Shown one piece after another: positions 59,566-64,000 of a stretch of 64,000 nucleotides of DNA (the stretch's first letter is position 1; each line of letters begins with the position of its first letter). The stretch is from Siphonodentalium dalli (Eukaryota > Mollusca > Scaphopoda > Gadilida > Siphonodentaliidae). The translations under genes and the position numbers were made by a program. The notes below the pieces were generated by a model that saw only the letters and a program-made list of their open reading frames with translations, made no database searches and was not told where the DNA came from. The DNA lies in the NCBI GenBank assembly GCA_032622095.1, contig CP136063.1, forward strand, positions 185,237,956 to 185,301,955, written 5' to 3'.

Positions 59566-59983
59566 GGAAGTCTCAAAATATATAGTATAGATATATTCAT
59601 CTTCATAATGAGTAGAGATGTCATAGTGGCGCCACTTGAGTCAAGGATGGGACGGGGAGGGAAAACATCTATAGAAATATGTTTAGCGCAAATTTCCATC
59701 AAATTCATACACATTTGCATTATTCTCCAATTATACGATGAATCAAATTGTGGGGACCCGTTGAAGACGCCAAGGTTGGTGCCTACATTTGTGAATGTCG
59801 GGTCTGTCTGTGTCACATATACCTTCATGTGGACCATCTATATGTCACCAAAGGGACTAACACGTGTAACTTATTACGAGCAAGATAATGGTGTGGGTAA
59901 ATTTTTTCTTTAAAAGACGCTGTTTGTGTCAGGTGCAAAAAGTGGGGATTTCCCCAAACTGATACAATATAATCTCCATGACA

Positions 59984-60418
59984 CAGGGTGGGGGGGTGGA
60001 AAAAAAAAATTCCGGGCACGTATGCCTGGGTGGGTGGGTGGTCGATAGGGCCAACAAACAATTTTTTCCGCAACTCAAAAATATTTTTCCTGTAAGTTTT
60101 TTGACTGTTTTTGCAATAACTTTCGCTTAAAACACATCTATATGTCAATATTAACATAAATGACAAATTTCATGATGATCAGACAAACAGTATAGCCTGT
60201 AGCCCATGCTAATGGATTGAATTTTGAAATCCAAGATGGCGCCATGTTTTTTTGACCGAATGACCCCAAAATGACTTGTTCCTATTTACATGTCAATGTT
60301 AACATCCATGACTAATAGTATGCACAGAAATTCATATACAGCTGTTTACAGTGAATTTCCCCCCACAAATATCTGTTTTAGTGTTAAAAGTGGGGTGGGT
60401 GTCCAAAAATGGTAGGAA
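59984..60418. mobile_element. hAT-like MITE, truncated at the right
   Basis: Left end CAGGGTGGGGGGGTGG followed by the same body as 36644-37218 ('ttcNggcacgtatgcc', 'gggtgggtgggtggtc', 'ttttgaaatccaagatgg', 'atatacagctgtttacagtgaatttcccccc'). It is cut at 60418, exactly where the long repeat begins. Confidence 0.7.
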
Positions 60419-62584
60419 ACAAGACAGTCAAAGACTGTGGAGTCGCTCACCAGACTGCAAAGACTGATAAGACTAGGACTTTGGAGACCACAACAGTCAG
60501 AACTTTTCATAATCACTTTAAAAGAAGTAGATCTAAACAGGATATATGACTAGAGAGGCTTCATGAATGTAGATCAGTGAATATCTACCTTGAAATTACC
60601 AAATCTACCTTGAAATTACCAACTGTACACTAGTTATCACCCCCTCCTCCAGCTCAACAAGTTCCCTCTCGACCGGGCTCGAGACTCCCAAGTCTTAGGT
60701 TGGAATTTCACAACCGACATCTCAAACTTTCTCAATTGTTGGAAATTTCCAATCTCACAAGCGCTTTTTATAAAAACCAATTAGACGTGTTTAAAGCCCA
60801 ATTATCCATGGACCCAAAAACACTATATGTATGTCAGATTAATCAGTCATGTAGTTCCAAGGTAGATGTTTTAATGAATTTTATATTTTAATGTTTTATT
60901 AGACACAAAAGTCTTAAGTCCCCATAGCCCCGTCATTTCTTAACAGGTTGACCTCATATTAACAGATCTGAATCTCAGTCACTAAAGGATCCTCCATACT
61001 ATATGGTCTAACCTCTCTTGAGAAGACATTTTAAGTATTACTATAGAGACATACAGTTATGTCCCTGTTCCCACCCTATTTAACCTGGTGACCCCATCTG
61101 AATAAATTTGAATCCCAGACACCAAAGAACCCTTCATACTAAATATCAGTAAAATAAACCTGACGGTCCATGTGAAGGAAGCATATTAAGAGGAAAACTG
61201 TCCTTTTCTTGGCCCCTATTTGACCAGGTGACCCCATTTGAACAAATCTGAACTACAGTCACCAAAGGACCCTCCATACCAAATATGAACCCATTTAACC
61301 TGATGGTACACGAGAAGTCGTTTTTAAGAATTACTATCGAGGGCAAGAGTTATGGCCCTGGCTTCACAACCATTTGACAGAGTGACCTCATTTGAACAAA
61401 TCTGAATGTGAGTTACCTAGGGAACATCCATACCAAATATGAACCCATTAAGTCTTATGATCTAGAGAAGATGTTAAAAATATTGTTGACAGATGAATGG
61501 ACGGACAGACAGATGAACAGGTGACAGATGAGAAGTGATGACTATAGCTTCGTCTCAGGTGAGCTTCAAAATTACATTTCATTGAACAAATCTGTCAGTC
61601 ACCCCCCCCCCCCAACATTGCGGGGTCATCCCTGTGAGAATATGACATACAACATTTATTTGAATGCCTGACTACATTAGCTTAACAAAATTCCCATGAC
61701 ATTGAAAGCCAGTGCATTCTCTGAGAATTATATTCCATTCATGAAACCATCAGCTACCAGTATGTCTTGAGGACCAGTATGTGTTGACATATAGATAATT
61801 AGGTTTTAACGACTGCACACACAGCTTTGTGATATTCCTACAGGTGTGATCAAAACAAGGATTGTAATGGGGTGAAGAAGGAAGAGTTAATATGGTATGG
61901 TACAGTGTGGTTTGGCATGCAGGGACAGGGGGTGGGTGGGGAAGAGTGGGGTTGGGTAGCTGTGATGTGTCTAAAAAAATCAAAGGTCAAAATGCAAAAA
62001 TGTATTTTTTTAGAGTTATGTCCCTGGCTCTGCCCCTATTTGACCCAGTGACCCCATTTGAACAAATCTGAACCCCAGTCACCCAAGGTCCCTCCGTACC
62101 AAATATAAGCTAAATCGGCCCAATATGTTTGTAGAAGAAATCATTGTAAGAATTACTATGAGTTATGGCCCTGGTTTCTCAACTAATTGACCGGGTGACC
62201 TCATTTGAACAAATCTGAACACCAGTCACCCAAGGACCCTCCATACCAAATATTAGCTAAATCGGCACAATGGTTCTGGACAAGAAGTCGTTGTAAGAAT
62301 TACTATGGAGGAATAGAGTTATGGCCCTGGTTTCGCAACTATTTGACCCCGTGACCTCATTTGAACAAATCTGAATGAGAGTCACCTAGGGAACATCCAC
62401 ACCAAATATGAACCCATTCGGTATGATGGTTTCAGGGGAGAAGATGTTTAAAAAATTGTTGACGGACGGACGGATGGACGGATGGACAGATGGACGGCTC
62501 GATGGACGGACGGACGGACGGACGGACGACGGACGAGGAGTGATGACTATAGCTCCACCGGAGACTTCGTCTCATGTGAGCTAA
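60419..62584 (+). mobile_element. Long hairpin/CTAA-ended repeat, copy 3 (possibly two joined copies)
   Basis: Starts at the same base as the copy at 712. A first end-like sequence (without the exact CTAA) occurs at about 61540-61563 and a second, perfect one at 62555-62584, so two elements may be joined. It contains the G-rich/A-T middle at 61920-62020 and long GGAC microsatellite (62459-62530). It abuts a half copy of foldback MITE A on the right. Confidence 0.6.
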
Positions 62585-62587
62585 AAA

Positions 62588-62701
62588 GCTCTCGATGAGA
62601 GCTTTCCGATGAATGGCAACAAGCCATATTTCCGACTAAATCCTGAAAAGTTACCCATAATTCAGTTGTGGTTAAGAAGTCGATTACTTAGAGCATTACT
62701 G
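62588..62701. mobile_element. Foldback MITE family A, right half only
   Basis: From the central 'gctctcgatgagagctttccgatgaatggc' to the end GAGCATTACTG followed by TA. The left arm is missing, as if the long repeat inserted or recombined at the central hairpin. Confidence 0.75.
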
Positions 62702-62703
62702 TA

Positions 62704-64000
62704 CTTATCGTGTGTATTCAGTTTATCTTTTTAATTAGTTTTGTGAAGTTGTCACAACTGCGATTCGACCCAGCATTCTTGTTATTTTATTTAGATAATT
62801 CCCCGACTGGAGCCATATACTAAAAATAGATGCTACTTCTCAACTTTGACCTCTGGGTGACCAACGGGGGATTCGCCGCGAGCAAATGATTTTACTTATT
62901 ACACTTTTTTGACGCTACTATGATCAAAGTGGGACTGAATTGGTCATCGCATCGCATGGCTATACCTTCATGCCTTAGATTTTCCAGGGTCTCTAATAAC
63001 GCCTCTTCAGCAGCATTATAACATAACCAAAGTGGGTTGTAGGAGAGGGCTGACAGCTACTTCCAAACTCCAAACTGCAGTATCTTTACTGCTGCACATC
63101 GTTAAAGGGTTAAGCCTGCATGCATATCGGTATTTTGTGTATTTATCGACCTATATCGTTCCAGATTACGGCATACATGATTTAATAACAATGCTATTAT
63201 ACGCAGTGTTATACGCATATATTTTAATAGCAACAAATTGTTCAAAATGAGATATTTTGGTGTAATTCGGTCTCATATACATCTTCATTGTGTTGAAGTT
63301 ATGGACATTACTTCAGCAAATGTGTCAAATTATCATATTAGTGTTTAATAACCATGACTTGTACTCTATATTTTCTTAACCGGTACGCATGATTCACAAC
63401 TCTCTAATAACTCACGATTCATGGGGGTAGGGGTGACGACATCATTCAGTCCCAGATAGCATTCGGATGTTTAATTCTCGGTAGATGTATATGTACCTAT
63501 GCCAGCAGTGCAACACGTATGGACACAGCGGTATATGATAAAATCATTTAGAAATGTGTTCAGAATACCAGGCGAATTTAATTAAACCTATTTTACTTAT
63601 TAAGATTATATATATACAGAGTGCACAATTAAATATCACGCTTGGTGCGAGAAGTTTCACACGAAATACGCTGCATGTCTTGTTTGATGTGGAATTTTCT
63701 ATCCATTTTTTAATGTTTTATGTTTTAGAGGGACAACAATGATTATTTTCAGAATTTTTCAATAATAAAATGACAGACTTCGGCATTTATTTATAGATAT
63801 AATAGCTGAAGCAGGCTCCCCCGAATGGAGCCTTTATTCAGCGTCGGAGGGGCCTGCAGCCCCTGTTTGCGCACATTTTGTCTGGTTTATACCAGGGGAG
63901 CTGTTGCCACATCTGGTTAATCTGGTTTTCAACATATTATCACCGTTACGAAGCAAAAAGCAGTGTTAAATTAAATGTTGTGTGGAGTTATTGTAACTAA
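62704..64000. other. No gene recognised
   Basis: A+T-rich with no ORF of family resemblance. 63385-63440 has a decayed 'gattcacaa...cacgattcatgggggtagggg' resembling the ends of the 54314 element. Confidence 0.35.

Noticed and set aside
59391-59913. Open frames with long Tyr-Ile repeats on both strands
   Set aside because: Translation of the (TA)32 microsatellite and flanks.
1-64000. tRNA genes
   Set aside because: I looked for B-box-like GGTTCRANNCC with a cloverleaf and found none convincing; a dedicated scan would be decisive.

Overview
This is an A+T-rich (by eye) animal genomic window, most likely from a mollusc or another lophotrochozoan. The basis is an intron-containing copper-transporter gene with GT-AG introns, L1/Tx1-like and CR1/Jockey-like LINE remnants, an animal-type tyrosine-recombinase relic, very many short inverted-repeat (MITE-like) elements, and mollusc-style tandem and dispersed non-coding repeats. 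There are no operons, tRNA or rRNA genes or CRISPR arrays. No database search was possible, so the lineage is an inference.

The one gene that can be assembled convincingly is on the minus strand: a three-coding-exon CTR/SLC31 copper transporter (exons 16326-15985, 15103-15037, 7165-6708; 288 aa). It has a histidine-rich N-terminus, an MxM motif made across the first splice junction, the MxxxM motif of TM2 and the GxxxG motif of TM3. Its 7.9-kb second intron holds, in antisense, a 5'-truncated LINE with a 14-bp target-site duplication and a frameshifted tyrosine-recombinase catalytic domain. A TA-flanked MITE starts 27 bp beyond the stop codon and carries the first poly(A)-signal candidates. 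Upstream of the gene (16.9-18.4 kb) is a repeat array rich in AAGATGGC motifs.

The rest is a dense repeat landscape. At 0-5.4 kb: a degraded C2H2 zinc-finger fragment, foldback MITEs and a long repeat ending in a hairpin plus CTAA. At 16.9-22.4 kb: tandem repeat families. At 26-37.5 kb: several families of TTAA-flanked (piggyBac-type) MITEs, three of which share the same hairpin cassette, one of them split by a nested hAT-like MITE. At 35.4-39 kb: a 28-bp minisatellite in two blocks. At 40.3-42.3 kb: a foldback element whose arms are 22-bp tandem repeats. At 42.5-43.1 kb and 30.9-31.4 kb: LINE 3' ends. At 50.5-51.6 kb: a young ~205-bp satellite. At 53.8-58.4 kb: more TTAA MITEs and a 1.57-kb TIR element. 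At 60.4-62.6 kb: a second long hairpin/CTAA-ended repeat. Much of 21.1-25.6, 26.5-28, 31.8-34.1 and 62.7-64 kb shows nothing I can identify.

Best candidates for something undescribed: (1) a double-hairpin cassette shared by TTAA MITEs with unrelated termini; (2) the foldback element with minisatellite arms; (3) the copper-transporter locus, with a repeat array of YY1-like motifs upstream and MITE-borne poly(A) signals downstream.
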